Assembly: GCF_003399625.1 (NCBI RefSeq)
Contig: NZ_NBXA01000006.1
Location: forward strand, 1-64,000
Direction of reading: 5' to 3'
Length of the DNA: 64,000 bases
From: Subtercola boreus
Lineage (GTDB): Bacteria; Actinomycetota; Actinomycetes; Actinomycetales; Microbacteriaceae
Shown here: positions 26,342 through 35,340 of the stretch, one piece after another
Numbering within the stretch: the first letter of the stretch is position 1
Layout: each line of letters opens with the position of its first letter
Position numbers and translations under genes: made by a program
Notes under the pieces: model-generated
What the model was told of the DNA's origin: nothing
The model's database searches: none
The model's input: the letters and a program-made list of their open reading frames with translations, nothing else

Positions 26342-27178
26342 ATGAAGCTCGCTCGACTCGGCGAACCCGGCCAGGAGATCCCCGTGCTCATCGAGGGGGA
26401 GACGTACTTCGATCTCCGCGGTGTTGCGGCCGACTTCGGAGACCTCGACGCCATCGAGGCCATTCGTTCGGCCCGGACATCCGGGAGCCTCCCCGAACTC
26501 GATGGGGCGGCGGCCCTCCGCATCGGGGCGCCGGTGGTGAAGCCGGGGGCGATTCTCTGCATCGGCATGAACTATGCGGCGCATGCCGCCGAATCGGGAT
26601 CGGCCCCGCCCGCGCTGCCGATCCTGTTCCTGAAGACACCGAACACCGTCGGCGGCCCGAACGACGACGTCGACATCCCGCGCAAGAGCCTCAAGACCGA
26701 CTGGGAGGTCGAGCTCGCCGTGCTGATCGGCCGACGGGCACTGTACCTTGACTCGCCGGGGGACTCGGCGGCCCACGTAGCCGGTTACCTCGCGGCCAAC
26801 GACCTCTCCGAGCGGGAGTTCCAGCTCGAGATCTCGGGTGGCCAGTGGAGCAAGGGCAAGTCGGCGCCGGGCTTCAGCCCCCTCGGCCCCTGGCTGGTCA
26901 CCGCCGACGAGTTCGATCCGGGCGATGTGCGGCTCCGCAGCTGGGTGAACGGCGAACCACGGCAGGATTCGACGACCGCCGACCTGATCTTCGACGTCGA
27001 CTACATCATCTGGCACCTGAGCCAGTTCATGGCGCTGGATCCCGGCGACGTGATCATGACCGGCACCCCGGCCGGGGTCGCCCTCTCCGGGCGGTTCCCC
27101 TACCTCGCCGCGGGTGACGTGGTCGAGATCGAGATCGACGGGCTCGGCCGCCAACGCCAGCTCTACCGCCAGGCTTAG
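26342..27178 (+). CDS. FAH family hydrolase, probable 2,4-diketo-3-deoxy-L-fuconate hydrolase
   Basis: The protein has 278 residues. The fumarylacetoacetase fold is shown by ILCIGMNYAAHAAESG, the metal-binding Glu pair in WEVELAVLIGR, the Asp in ANDLSEREFQ, and MTGTPAGVALS near the end. In the non-phosphorylative fucose route this family cleaves 2,4-diketo-3-deoxy-fuconate to pyruvate and L-lactate. ATG 26342 has aaggag at a good distance. The next gene, ten bases on, encodes the dehydrogenase that would make its substrate. Other FAH activities are possible in isolation, but the neighbours favour this one. Confidence 0.87.
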   Translation: MKLARLGEPGQEIPVLIEGETYFDLRGVAADFGDLDAIEAIRSARTSGSLPELDGAAALRIGAPVVKPGAILCIGMNYAAHAAESGSAPPALPILFLKTPNTVGGPNDDVDIPRKSLKTDWEVELAVLIGRRALYLDSPGDSAAHVAGYLAANDLSEREFQLEISGGQWSKGKSAPGFSPLGPWLVTADEFDPGDVRLRSWVNGEPRQDSTTADLIFDVDYIIWHLSQFMALDPGDVIMTGTPAGVALSGRFPYLAAGDVVEIEIDGLGRQRQLYRQA

Positions 27179-27187
27179 GAGAGACAG

Positions 27188-27931
27188 ATGGAATTCGACG
27201 GACTCACGGCGATCGTGACCGGCGGCGCCTCCGGTATCGGCGCCTCTGTCGTCGCGGTGCTCCTCGATCGCGGTGCCCGCGTCGGTGTTCTCGACCTGAA
27301 CACAGAGTCGGCCGATCCGCGGGCGTTCGCGGTCACGGCCGACGTCGCAGACGACGCTTCGGTTCGCGCCGCCGTCGAGGCCGTCGCGGCAGAATTCGGC
27401 GGCATCGACATTGTCGTGAACAACGCCGGTATCGGTGCGGTCGGCGCCGTCGACGACAACGCAGACGACGAATGGATGCGCGTACTGAACATCAACGTGA
27501 TCGGGATGGTGCGCGTGACCCGCGCCGCCCTGCCGCACCTGCGCGCATCCTCCGCCGCCGCCGTCGTCAACACCTGCTCGATCGCCGCGACGGCGGGCCT
27601 CCCGCAGCGGGCGCTCTACAGCGCTTCGAAGGGTGCGGTGCTCTCTCTGACCCGCGCCATGGCCGCCGACCATCTCGCGGAAGGGATCCGGGTGAACTGC
27701 GTCAACCCGGGAACCGCCGACACTCCCTGGGTCGGCCGGCTCCTCGGTGCGGCAGCCGACCCCGGCGCCGAGCGTGCGGCTCTGGCCGCCCGCCAGCCGC
27801 ACGGTCGCCTCGTGGCGCCCGAGGAGATCGCGGACGCGATCGCCTACCTGGCGAGCCCTCGCAGCCGATCGACCACGGGCACGAGCATCGCCATCGATGG
27901 GGGCATGCAGGAGCTGCGCATCCGGAGGTGA
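27188..27931 (+). CDS. Short-chain dehydrogenase, probable 2-keto-3-deoxy-L-fuconate dehydrogenase
   Basis: The protein has 247 residues. The cofactor motif TGGASGIGA is near 11-19, NNAG in VVNNAGIGAVG, and the catalytic YSASK at Tyr144 and Lys148, with Ser in NTCSIAATAG. The Asp at the end of strand two (VLDLN) suggests NAD rather than NADP. It would oxidise 2-keto-3-deoxy-L-fuconate to the 2,4-diketo acid used by the FAH enzyme. ATG 27188 has aggaga. Last gene of the two-gene operon. Confidence 0.88.
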   Translation: MEFDGLTAIVTGGASGIGASVVAVLLDRGARVGVLDLNTESADPRAFAVTADVADDASVRAAVEAVAAEFGGIDIVVNNAGIGAVGAVDDNADDEWMRVLNINVIGMVRVTRAALPHLRASSAAAVVNTCSIAATAGLPQRALYSASKGAVLSLTRAMAADHLAEGIRVNCVNPGTADTPWVGRLLGAAADPGAERAALAARQPHGRLVAPEEIADAIAYLASPRSRSTTGTSIAIDGGMQELRIRR

Positions 27932-27989
27932 GCCCCGCGGGGGCGCTCTTCGGTCATCCCGGAGCACCCCCTGCGCTCTGGCGCTCTGC

Positions 27990-29273
27990 TCAGCCGAACC
28001 GCTTCTGCGCCCGCGCGTAGTACTCGTCGCTCGACGTCAGCCCCGAGCGGAGCCCGGAGTCGCCGAGCCGCAGCGCGGACTCCACCCAGCTGGCCAATCC
28101 GCCCGAATCGGGCGACCGGCCGAGGTAGCGCGTGTACATCAGGCTCACGCGCTCGCTGATCGTCTCCGCGGAGTCCCAGAACCGGTCGATGACCCAGCTG
28201 CGGCCGTTCTGGGCGACGAGGTTCGCCCAGAACGCGTATTCGCCCGCCGAGCCGTTGCGGTGAAGCAGCAGTGAGTAGAGCGAGGCGACGAAGCCGGTGT
28301 CCGTGCGCGTGTGCAGGGCGTAGAACTCGTCGGAGGCGTAGAGCTGGGTCTCGATGTCGTCGGTTGTGATCGAACCGGACTGCATCAGCGCCAGCCAGAA
28401 CATGCGGCCGCCGTCCTCCGCGGCCCGGCCGAGGATGTTCCGGTAGGCGGCATCGATGCGGATCAGACGGTACTCGTCGCTGTTCACGAAGGCGTCGGAG
28501 ACGATGGTACGCGGTGATCCCGTCGCCAGCTGCCGGCCCCACCAGACGCGGTCGTCGCTCGAGGCGTCGCGGCTCAGGTAGTCCTTGTAGAGCGCCGCGG
28601 TGTAGGCCCCACTGGCGTCGAGCGAGGGGAGTGTGCCCACCGCTTCCGTCACGTTCAGGGGTGCGTTCGTATTGCGGAAATCGACGTGCTGATGGTTGCA
28701 CGAGTCGGAGAACTGGTTGATGTTGGCCAGTGACAGGCCGCTCCGGCAGTTCGCCTGCCCAGCGTTGGTGCCCCGCGGAACGAAGGAGTCGAGAAAGCGC
28801 AGCAGCTCGAACGTGGCCGCGTTGGAGCCGTTCAGGCCCCGGCCTCCGATACTGGTGAAGTCGATGGCCTCGCCGGGGTTCAGGCAGTGCACCGAGTAGG
28901 TGGGAGCCCCGCAGTTCAGGTTCGACCCGATGCAGGGCCGCTGCAGGTCGGAGACGGTGAGGGAGCCGAAGTTCTGAACGGTCAGAACGAGAACCTGCAG
29001 GATCCGGACGTCGAGGGCGCAGCCTGCAATGGCCTGGCCGATTGCGAGAGGCGCGATCTCACGGTCGAAGATGGCGCTCGGATTCGTTCTGAAGTCACCG
29101 TTCTGCTGAGCCCTGACCAGCGCCTGGGCGAGCTCGATGGGGTTGCTGGAGACCGCCGGCTGGCTCACGGCGGCGGTCGCCGAAAGCGGTGCAAGGCCGA
29201 GGATACTCGCCCCGAACACGGCGAGAACCGTCGCCACAGCAACCCAGTGGCGCCTTCGTCGTGCGTCTGTCAT
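27990..29273 (-). CDS. Secreted protein: M15-like zinc peptidase domain followed by DUF4214 repeats
   Basis: The protein has 427 residues with a signal peptide (basic MTDARRRRHW, hydrophobic core, cut near ATAAVS). Residues about 60-210 hold SVHCLNPGEAIDF (SxH...AxD) and CNHQHVDF (HxH), a pattern of M15 D,D-peptidase zinc sites, with several Cys pairs. The C-terminal half has three to four DUF4214 repeats of about 50 residues, each with a W/F-rich core (RVWWGRQL, GGRMFWLALM, EYAFWANLV, GLASWVESAL). DUF4214 is a surface domain of unknown role. A wall-bound peptidase is likely. The family match is by motif only. ATG 29273. Confidence 0.7.
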   Translation of the reverse strand: MTDARRRRHWVAVATVLAVFGASILGLAPLSATAAVSQPAVSSNPIELAQALVRAQQNGDFRTNPSAIFDREIAPLAIGQAIAGCALDVRILQVLVLTVQNFGSLTVSDLQRPCIGSNLNCGAPTYSVHCLNPGEAIDFTSIGGRGLNGSNAATFELLRFLDSFVPRGTNAGQANCRSGLSLANINQFSDSCNHQHVDFRNTNAPLNVTEAVGTLPSLDASGAYTAALYKDYLSRDASSDDRVWWGRQLATGSPRTIVSDAFVNSDEYRLIRIDAAYRNILGRAAEDGGRMFWLALMQSGSITTDDIETQLYASDEFYALHTRTDTGFVASLYSLLLHRNGSAGEYAFWANLVAQNGRSWVIDRFWDSAETISERVSLMYTRYLGRSPDSGGLASWVESALRLGDSGLRSGLTSSDEYYARAQKRFG

Positions 29274-29406
29274 ATGTGGAGCTTTCGGTCTCACGGGTGT
29301 CCCCACCCAGATGGGGGTCAAGATGCGATAGCTTCATACTGACATGCGGCGCGCAATATGTCTCTTGGAGCATGAACGTCGTACAGCATATGGCGCAGGG
29401 AGAATT

Positions 29407-29913
29407 ATGCGGTGGATGGTTCCGGTAGCACTGGTCGGAGTGTTGCTGCTCGCGGGATGCGCGGGCGACAAGGCCCCTGGGGGCAGTTCTGCGACACCGT
29501 CGGCGACAGGATCGACGGCCACGCCGATGCCGACCTTCACGCCCTCGGCGACCCCCACGGCTCCGGCCACGGCTCCGGCGACGCCCGCGCCCAGCGTCTC
29601 GCCGACGTCTGTGCCCGAACCCCAGCCGACGACCGCCACCCCGCTCGCCACGATCGTCGGCGCCTGCACCTCGTGGCAGTCGAGCCTGTCCGAGGATGCC
29701 GCGACCTTCCCCGTGACGCAGGCCGGTGCCGCCCAGCAGGCCGCCGTCGCCGCGGCGGGAGATGCCGCCTGGCAGCCGCTGGCCTCGGACATGGCCCAGC
29801 TCGTCGCGCTGGCCGGCGACACGAGCAGCGCGGGCATGGAGACGGGCCAGCAGCTCTTCACCGACCTGAGCACTCGCTGCGGATCCGTCGGCGTCACGGT
29901 CAGCGCGGGCTGA
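29407..29913 (+). CDS. Lipoprotein of unknown function
   Basis: The protein has 168 residues. A lipoprotein signal, VGVLLLAGC, is followed by a long Ser/Thr/Ala/Pro linker (about 20-75) and a short folded domain with two Cys (ACTSWQSSL and STRCGSVGV) likely joined in a disulfide. ATG 29407 has agggaga; an in-frame start at 29344 lacks support. The divergent gene is the DUF4214 protein. No known family was recognised; such small linker lipoproteins are common in Microbacteriaceae. Confidence 0.7.
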   Translation: MRWMVPVALVGVLLLAGCAGDKAPGGSSATPSATGSTATPMPTFTPSATPTAPATAPATPAPSVSPTSVPEPQPTTATPLATIVGACTSWQSSLSEDAATFPVTQAGAAQQAAVAAAGDAAWQPLASDMAQLVALAGDTSSAGMETGQQLFTDLSTRCGSVGVTVSAG

Positions 29914-30116
29914 GCGGCGTAGAGTCCGAGGACCAACGTGCCCTTCGTCGTCGCAGGACTGGAGGGCACGCTGGTGGCTCGTGATCCTCGACAGGGGCCG
30001 GGTCGGAAGACACCGTCAGCTTAGGAGTGAGCCGACAAGCCCGTCAACAGTATTCTCGAGCCTTGCGGCGGGGCCGGAAAACTGCGATAAGGGGCGATGC
30101 GCTACCGTCGAAGCAA

Positions 30117-30944
30117 ATGACATCTGACTCCCTTGGCTCCCTTCTCGAGATCGCCCGATCCATCGCCGTCGACGCGGCCGCCCTCGCCGCCCGGCGTCGA
30201 AGAGAGGGTGTGCAGGTGGCGGCGAGCAAGACGACGGCCGAAGACATCGTCACTTTCGCCGACCGGGAGGTCGAGGCGTTCATCCGCAGCTCCCTCCTCG
30301 CCGTGCGTCCGGATGACGGCTTTCTCGGCGAGGAGTCGACCGACAGTGCCTCGACCGGCAGCTCGGGCCTCACCTGGGTCGTCGATCCGATCGACGGAAC
30401 CGTCAACTACCTCTACGGCATCCCCGCGTGGAACGTCAGCATCGCCGTCGTCGAGGGCGATGCCGACCCCCTGACGTGGCGTGCTCTGGCCGGCTGCGTC
30501 GTGAATCCGCTGGTGGGCGAGGTCTTCACGGCGTCGGATGCCGGGGGCGCCTTTCTCGGCGATGCCCAGCTGCACGTGAATCCGCCGACCGACCTCTCCC
30601 AGGCCCTCGTCGCGACGGGGTTCTCCTACAGCTCCGAGACCCGCGCGAAGCAGGGGCTGGTGCTGGCGGAGCTGCTGCCGCAGGTGCGCGACATCCGGCG
30701 GATGGGTTCGGCAGCGCTCGATCTCTGTTCGGTGGCGGCCGGACGGTACGACGGCTACTTCGAACGCGGGCTGAAGCCGTGGGATCATGCCGCGGGCGCC
30801 CTGGTCGCCCGCGAGGCCGGGGCGCACGTCGCCGGATTCGGCGGAGCGCCGGCTTCGGCCGACTTCACCCTCGCCGCCGAGCCGGCCCTCGCAGCCCGCC
30901 TCGAGCCTCTCATCGCGGCCCTCTTCGCCGAGGCCGGCCTCTGA
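30117..30944 (+). CDS. Inositol monophosphatase family protein
   Basis: The protein has 275 residues. The metal-binding motifs of the family are present: GEES in FLGEEST, DPIDGTVNY and WDHAAGALV. These enzymes hydrolyse inositol phosphate, and in actinobacteria also histidinol phosphate or related sugars (HisN and ImpC types); which one cannot be told here. ATG 30117 follows a short leader with no clear ribosome site, so a leaderless or weakly initiated start is possible. An extension to 30027 is of atypical composition and is rejected. Confidence 0.9.
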   Translation: MTSDSLGSLLEIARSIAVDAAALAARRRREGVQVAASKTTAEDIVTFADREVEAFIRSSLLAVRPDDGFLGEESTDSASTGSSGLTWVVDPIDGTVNYLYGIPAWNVSIAVVEGDADPLTWRALAGCVVNPLVGEVFTASDAGGAFLGDAQLHVNPPTDLSQALVATGFSYSSETRAKQGLVLAELLPQVRDIRRMGSAALDLCSVAAGRYDGYFERGLKPWDHAAGALVAREAGAHVAGFGGAPASADFTLAAEPALAARLEPLIAALFAEAGL

Positions 30945-30959
30945 CCCCTCTGTGCTGCA

Positions 30960-31019
30960 ATCGAGTGGGCGGTTCGGGCCCGAAAAGCCGGGCCCGAGGG
31001 CCCGAACTGCCCACTCGAT
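30960..31019. repeat. Long inverted repeat, bidirectional terminator or mobile hairpin element
   Basis: Two 22-base arms (30960-30981 and 30998-31019) pair almost perfectly, with one G-T, around a 16-base loop. The outer part begins ATCGAGTGGGC and the inner part is TTCGGGCCC. It lies between converging genes (the phosphatase and the GH13 enzyme), as a shared terminator would. The length and the clean ends also fit a dispersed extragenic palindrome. Confidence 0.7.
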
Positions 31020-31080
31020 CAGGTTCGGTGGCGGCGGGACAGGGTGGGACGGGGCGGAACGGGACGGGGCAGGCGGGCGG

Positions 31081-32853
31081 CTACGCGGAGCGCAGCCAGA
31101 CCGTCGTGTCGGCCGGCAGCACGGCCTCGTCGACGGGCGCGCTCGAGAGCAGCAGCTCACCGAGACCCTCGAGGGGCAGCTCGACCGGCGTGGTGCCGGT
31201 GTTCGCGACCACAGTGACGTCACCGTTCCTGAAGGCCAGCACGTCGCTGCCGAATCCGAGGTCGTCGAGCCACTCGACGCGGCCGAACCCGAGGTCGTTC
31301 TCGCCGCGGAGCGCGAGCGCCAGCTTGTAGAGCTCCAGCGTGGAGCCGGGCACGCCGCTCTGCGAGTCTCGGGCGTACTCGTCCCAGCCCTCGGGCTGCG
31401 GCAGCCAGGCCGCATCGGCAGGGCCGAAACCGTAGCTGGGGGCGCCTGCCTCCCACGGGATCGGCACGCGACATCCATCGCGTCCGTAGCGTTCTCCGTG
31501 CGTGCGGAACCAGGTCGGATCCTGCCGGGCCGCATCGGGGAGGTCGATCGACTCGGGGAGACCGAGCTCTTCGCCCTGGTAGATGTAGGCGCTGCCGGGG
31601 AGGGCCAGCATGACGGCTGAGGCGGCACGCGCACGGCGCACGCCCGAGACAGGATCCGGCCGATCCTCGTCGCGCGGGCCGATGCCGTCGCCCTGCAGGT
31701 GGCCGGGGCCGAGCGAGAGGCGGGTGGCGTGCCGGATCACATCGTGGTTCGAGAGCACCCACGTGCTCGGCGCGCCGACGGTCGCGAACGAGGCGATCGA
31801 CGTGTCGATGACGAGCCGGAGCTCCTCGGCCGACCAGTTCGCCGACAGGTAGGTGAAGTTGAACGCCTGGTGCATTTCATCGGGGCGCACCCAGCGGGCC
31901 AGCTTGTTCAGCGGTTCGACCCAGGCCTCGGCGCAGAGCACCCGCTCGCCGTCGTACTCGTTCAGCACGGCGTTCCAGTCGCGGTAGATCTCGTGCACGC
32001 CATCCTGCGCCCAGTAGGGCGGGGTGGGGATGTCGTCGAGATCTTCCGGCGGCACCTCGAGCGGGATCGCCCCACCGCCCATGCTGCCCGCCTCGGCCGG
32101 AGGCGTGTAGTCGGGCAGGCCGTCTTCTTTGATGAGGCCGTGCGCGACATCCACCCGGAATCCGTCGACACCGCGGTCGAGCCAGAAGCGCAGGATGTCG
32201 CGGAACTGTTCCCGCACCCACTCGTTCTCCCAGTTCAGGTCGGGCTGCGAGATGTCGAAGATGTGCAGGTACCACTGGCCGGGTGTGCCGTCGGGGTTCG
32301 TGATGCGGCTCCACATCGGGCCGCCGAACACCGACTCCCAGTTGTTCGGCGGAGTGTCGCCGTTCTCGCCGAGGCCATCGCGGAACATGTAACGCTCGCG
32401 CTCAGGGCTGCCCTCGGGCGCGGCGAGCGCCGCCTGGAACCACTCGTGGTCCCACGACGTGTGGTTCGGGACGAGATCCACGATCACCCGAATGCCCTCG
32501 GCGTGGCTCGCGGCCAGCAGTGTGTCGAAGTCGGCGAGGGTGCCGAACCGCGGATCGACGTCGCAGTAGTCGGCCACGTCGTACCCGGCGTCGTGCTGGG
32601 GAGAGGTGAAGAAGGGGGACAGCCAGATGGCGTCGACGCCCAGTTCCTTCAGCGAGTCGAGGCGGCTCGTGATGCCGGCCAGGTCGCCCAGACCGTCACC
32701 GTCGGAGTCGGCGAACGACCGCGGGTAGATCTGGTAGATGACGGCGGACCGCCACCATTCGGAACCGGTCCCCACCAGTGTGAGGGGGTCGACCGACCCC
32801 AGGGTCACTGTTTCTGTGGGCTCGCCGATTTCGGGATTCAACTCGGTTGTCAT
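31081..32853 (-). CDS. Alpha-glucosidase / trehalose synthase-like GH13 enzyme
   Basis: The protein has 590 residues. GH13 regions are in order: AVIYQIYPRSFADSDGDGLG, DLVPNHTSWDH, GFRVDVAHGL with the nucleophile Asp, CAEAW with the acid/base Glu, and LSNHDVIRHATR with the third acid. QIYPRSF and the domain order match oligo-1,6- or alpha-glucosidases that work on maltose and isomaltose in the cytosol. There is no signal peptide. It converges on the phosphatase gene and shares no operon. No transporter adjoins it. Confidence 0.9.
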   Translation of the reverse strand: MTTELNPEIGEPTETVTLGSVDPLTLVGTGSEWWRSAVIYQIYPRSFADSDGDGLGDLAGITSRLDSLKELGVDAIWLSPFFTSPQHDAGYDVADYCDVDPRFGTLADFDTLLAASHAEGIRVIVDLVPNHTSWDHEWFQAALAAPEGSPERERYMFRDGLGENGDTPPNNWESVFGGPMWSRITNPDGTPGQWYLHIFDISQPDLNWENEWVREQFRDILRFWLDRGVDGFRVDVAHGLIKEDGLPDYTPPAEAGSMGGGAIPLEVPPEDLDDIPTPPYWAQDGVHEIYRDWNAVLNEYDGERVLCAEAWVEPLNKLARWVRPDEMHQAFNFTYLSANWSAEELRLVIDTSIASFATVGAPSTWVLSNHDVIRHATRLSLGPGHLQGDGIGPRDEDRPDPVSGVRRARAASAVMLALPGSAYIYQGEELGLPESIDLPDAARQDPTWFRTHGERYGRDGCRVPIPWEAGAPSYGFGPADAAWLPQPEGWDEYARDSQSGVPGSTLELYKLALALRGENDLGFGRVEWLDDLGFGSDVLAFRNGDVTVVANTGTTPVELPLEGLGELLLSSAPVDEAVLPADTTVWLRSA

Positions 32854-32882
32854 GATAAAACCCTAATGGGACAGGCCGGGTC

Positions 32883-32910
32883 TTTCTGATGCCCCGTGTG
32901 ATGCTATTCT
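32883..32910 (+). promoter_or_regulatory. Probable promoter of the tRNA-Thr/tRNA-Met pair
   Basis: TTTCTG (32883-32888) and TATTCT (32905-32910) are separated by 16 bases, about 44 bases upstream of tRNA-Thr. Confidence 0.4.
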
Positions 32911-32953
32911 CTTACGGTGCCAAAAGCCGCCCTTCTGAAGGGTGGCCGAGTGC

Positions 32954-33025
<72 letters not shown>

Positions 33026-33070
33026 CCGGATCCGGTCTGGGCGAGAAAGCGTCGCCTGCCCGGAGCCCAG

Positions 33071-33144
33071 GGCGGGGTAGCTCAGTTGGTTAGAGCACAC
33101 GGCTCATAATCGTGGTGTCGCGGGTTCAATTCCCGCTCCCGCTA
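33071..33144 (+). tRNA. tRNA-Met (anticodon CAT)
   Basis: The 74-base cloverleaf begins GGCGGGGTAGCTCAGTTGG and ends TCCCGCT plus A. The anticodon stem cacgg/tcgtg holds CTCATAA, anticodon CAT. It has the elongator type acceptor found in actinobacteria. It lies 45 bases after tRNA-Thr and is followed by a terminator. Confidence 0.95.
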
Positions 33145-33146
33145 CG

Positions 33147-33182
33147 AAGGCCCCGAGATCTCGCCGTCTCGGGGCCTTCTTT
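33147..33182 (+). terminator. Intrinsic terminator after the tRNA pair
   Basis: A 12-bp perfect stem (AAGGCCCCGAGA at 33147-33158 with TCTCGGGGCCTT at 33167-33178) is followed by ctttcgtt. It also lies past the stop of the converging gene at 33208. Confidence 0.85.
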
Positions 33183-33207
33183 CGTTCTGCGGCGTGTGGG
33201 TCGCGGG

Positions 33208-33963
33208 TCAGCTGCAGACGGTGTCGATCGCCGCGAAGTCCTGCTGCACGGCCTGGGCGTCGTCGAGGATCGTGCTGTTGCCGGCGGTCGGGTCCGCGGT
33301 GAGGGCCTGGATGTCGGCGATCATGGTCTTCAGCGAGGTGTTCGCCTGGTTCCCAGCGCTGTAGACATCGGGGTCGGTGATCTGGGTGAGACCCGCGTCG
33401 AAGTCGGTCGACAGTTTCTGCAGGGCCGTGACGGCCGCGGCAGGGTCGCTCTGCAATTCGGAGAGGTTCTCGCTGAGGTTCGCCGCATCGGCCTGCACGG
33501 CCGAGTAGAGCAGCCCGCACGCCTCGGCGGTGGTCTGGGCTCCGGATGCGCCGGGGTCGGTGGTCGCGGACGGGAAGGGCTCGATCGTGCTGCCGGCGCC
33601 CGAACCGAAGTCGGGGTCGGTGGCGATCTTGTTGCCGGCGACGGCGAAGACCACGACCAGAGCGATGATGGTGATGATGCCGGCCAGGATCCCGAGGTAC
33701 CCCAGGATGAGCCCTGCGATGGCGAGGCCTCGGCCCTTCTGCTGGGTGCGCTTGATCTGGCGGAGGGCGATATGCCCGGTGACGACCGCGGCGAGCGAGA
33801 CGAAGAACGCCGTGACGAGCGAGACGATCGCCAGCACGTTGTAGTTGTCGGGGCCCTTGGCCGCGGGATACCCGGGCTGCGGAGCGGATCCGGCACCCGG
33901 GGCGGCGTACGGCGGTACGTCTCCGGCGGGCGGGGGCGGTGGTGGCGGGGGAACGGTCGACAT
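33208..33963 (-). CDS. DUF4190 membrane protein with proline-rich N-terminus
   Basis: The protein has 251 residues. The first 37 residues are rich in Pro, Gly and Ala. Then two membrane segments (NVLAIVSLVTAFFVSLAAVV and the stretch GLILGYLGILAGIITIIALV) surround ALRQIKRTQQKGRGLAIAG, the DUF4190 pattern. The extracytoplasmic end is an alpha-helical domain of about 110 residues with two Cys (EACGLL and DTVCS). ATG 33963 has gaggag. No role is known. Confidence 0.8.
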   Translation of the reverse strand: MSTVPPPPPPPPAGDVPPYAAPGAGSAPQPGYPAAKGPDNYNVLAIVSLVTAFFVSLAAVVTGHIALRQIKRTQQKGRGLAIAGLILGYLGILAGIITIIALVVVFAVAGNKIATDPDFGSGAGSTIEPFPSATTDPGASGAQTTAEACGLLYSAVQADAANLSENLSELQSDPAAAVTALQKLSTDFDAGLTQITDPDVYSAGNQANTSLKTMIADIQALTADPTAGNSTILDDAQAVQQDFAAIDTVCS

Positions 33964-34173
33964 GGGACTCCTCGTGGCGTGAACCCTCCTAACTCTGGCA
34001 TGACCGGGCCCGATCCGCAGGCACCCGGCGCGCTTTTCCGGCGATGCGGGCCCATCGGGGAGGCAGCCCACCCACCTTTACCACCGTCGGTGACGAATAG
34101 CGGATGCCCGTGCAAGCCCCTCGGCGCTCGGCCTGCCGGGGAGCAGAATGGCGGTGGAGAGCGAAGGAGCAGC

Positions 34174-35310
34174 ATGACGTCGACGCGGACGCACGATGCG
34201 CACCCGGACGCGGAGGACCCGCCCGGCCTGTACGCGCTTCTCCTCGGTGATCCCGTGGCGGCGGCGGCGCTCGCCGCGGCCTATGACGGTGTGCACGAGG
34301 TTCTCGACGCCGTGTGGTGGAGTGAGCATCCGCTGCTGCCGACACCCGGCGGGCGACCCGATCCGGCCGCCGGCCTGACGCGGTTGAAGGCGCGCGCCTA
34401 CTCGCGCACGGCCGACGAGAGTGCCCTGGACGAGCTCGAGGCATTCGAGTCGGGCCTCCGGGTCGAGGCGGAGAGGCTCGCGCAGGCGATCCTGGATGCC
34501 CGCCCCGCCCTCGAGGCGGCCCGGGAGCGTCGCGCCTCGGCGCTCAGGCAGCTGTGCGACGAAACCGGGAGCGGCTCGGACGACGGTGCCAGCAGAACGG
34601 GCAGCCCCGGTGGCCTGTCTGCTGGAGACGGCGCGCGCGTCTCCTCCGAACGCCCTGCGGACGAAGCCGCGCCCGCTGCCCCCGCCCAATCCCCCGTCTC
34701 CGCTGAGACCTGGCGCCGCCGGTCGCTCGGTTGGATGATCACCTCCCTCGCCGCCGGGCTCCTGCTGCTCGTGGCCGTCGGCCTGGTCGTGGCGGCACAG
34801 CTCGGGTCGGGGCCGTTCCTGCAGACGGCGGCAGGCGTCGGGCCGGGATCGGCAGGCACCGGGCAGGCCTCCGCACCCCCCGGGGTGGCAGGGTCGCTTC
34901 CGGAGGGCCTGACCATCTTCGAGGATCCGACACTCGCCCCGAGCATCCTGCCGCAGAACATCGACCCCTACTACAAGCCGGAGTCGTTGCGACTGCTCGG
35001 CGTGGCCGACTCCGAGCTGACGGTCTATGCCGTCGAGAACCGCACCGACCAGCCGTGTCTTCTCGCGGTGTACGTCGACGGCACGCAGAGCGCCACCTGC
35101 GTCACGAAGCAGGAGTTCGCCGCGATGGGCATCGAACTACGCATCACCAGCCTGCACATCCCCCCGGCGGGTGCGACGGCGTCGACGTCGGCCCCGGCCG
35201 CGGATGTGGTGTTCTGGAACGCCGACGGCTCGTTCGGGGTGACGTCGACGCCCTCGCTCCGGCCGGCCACGAACGCCCAGACCCCCACGCCGTCGCCCAC
35301 TGCTCCCTAG
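34174..35310 (+). CDS. Single-span membrane protein of unknown function
   Basis: The protein has 378 residues. The N-terminal 190 residues are cytosolic and acidic, including a helix-rich block (LEAFESGLRVEAERLAQAIL), a Ser/Gly/Pro-rich linker, then one membrane segment (SLAAGLLLLVAVGLVVAAQL). The outer domain has two Cys (QPCLLAV, SATCVTK), and a Thr/Pro tail. ATG 34174 has gaaggag. A much longer in-frame reading back to 33112 crosses the tRNA and is rejected. No homologous family was recognised. Confidence 0.75.
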   Translation: MTSTRTHDAHPDAEDPPGLYALLLGDPVAAAALAAAYDGVHEVLDAVWWSEHPLLPTPGGRPDPAAGLTRLKARAYSRTADESALDELEAFESGLRVEAERLAQAILDARPALEAARERRASALRQLCDETGSGSDDGASRTGSPGGLSAGDGARVSSERPADEAAPAAPAQSPVSAETWRRRSLGWMITSLAAGLLLLVAVGLVVAAQLGSGPFLQTAAGVGPGSAGTGQASAPPGVAGSLPEGLTIFEDPTLAPSILPQNIDPYYKPESLRLLGVADSELTVYAVENRTDQPCLLAVYVDGTQSATCVTKQEFAAMGIELRITSLHIPPAGATASTSAPAADVVFWNADGSFGVTSTPSLRPATNAQTPTPSPTAP

Positions 35311-35340
35311 GCTGTCGGCCAGCATCCGTAGACTTGGGCT

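Noticed and set aside
33112-34173. Extension of the membrane protein gene back to 33112
   Set aside because: It would run through the tRNA-Met 3' end, a terminator and a gene on the other strand. ATG 34174 has a good ribosome site.
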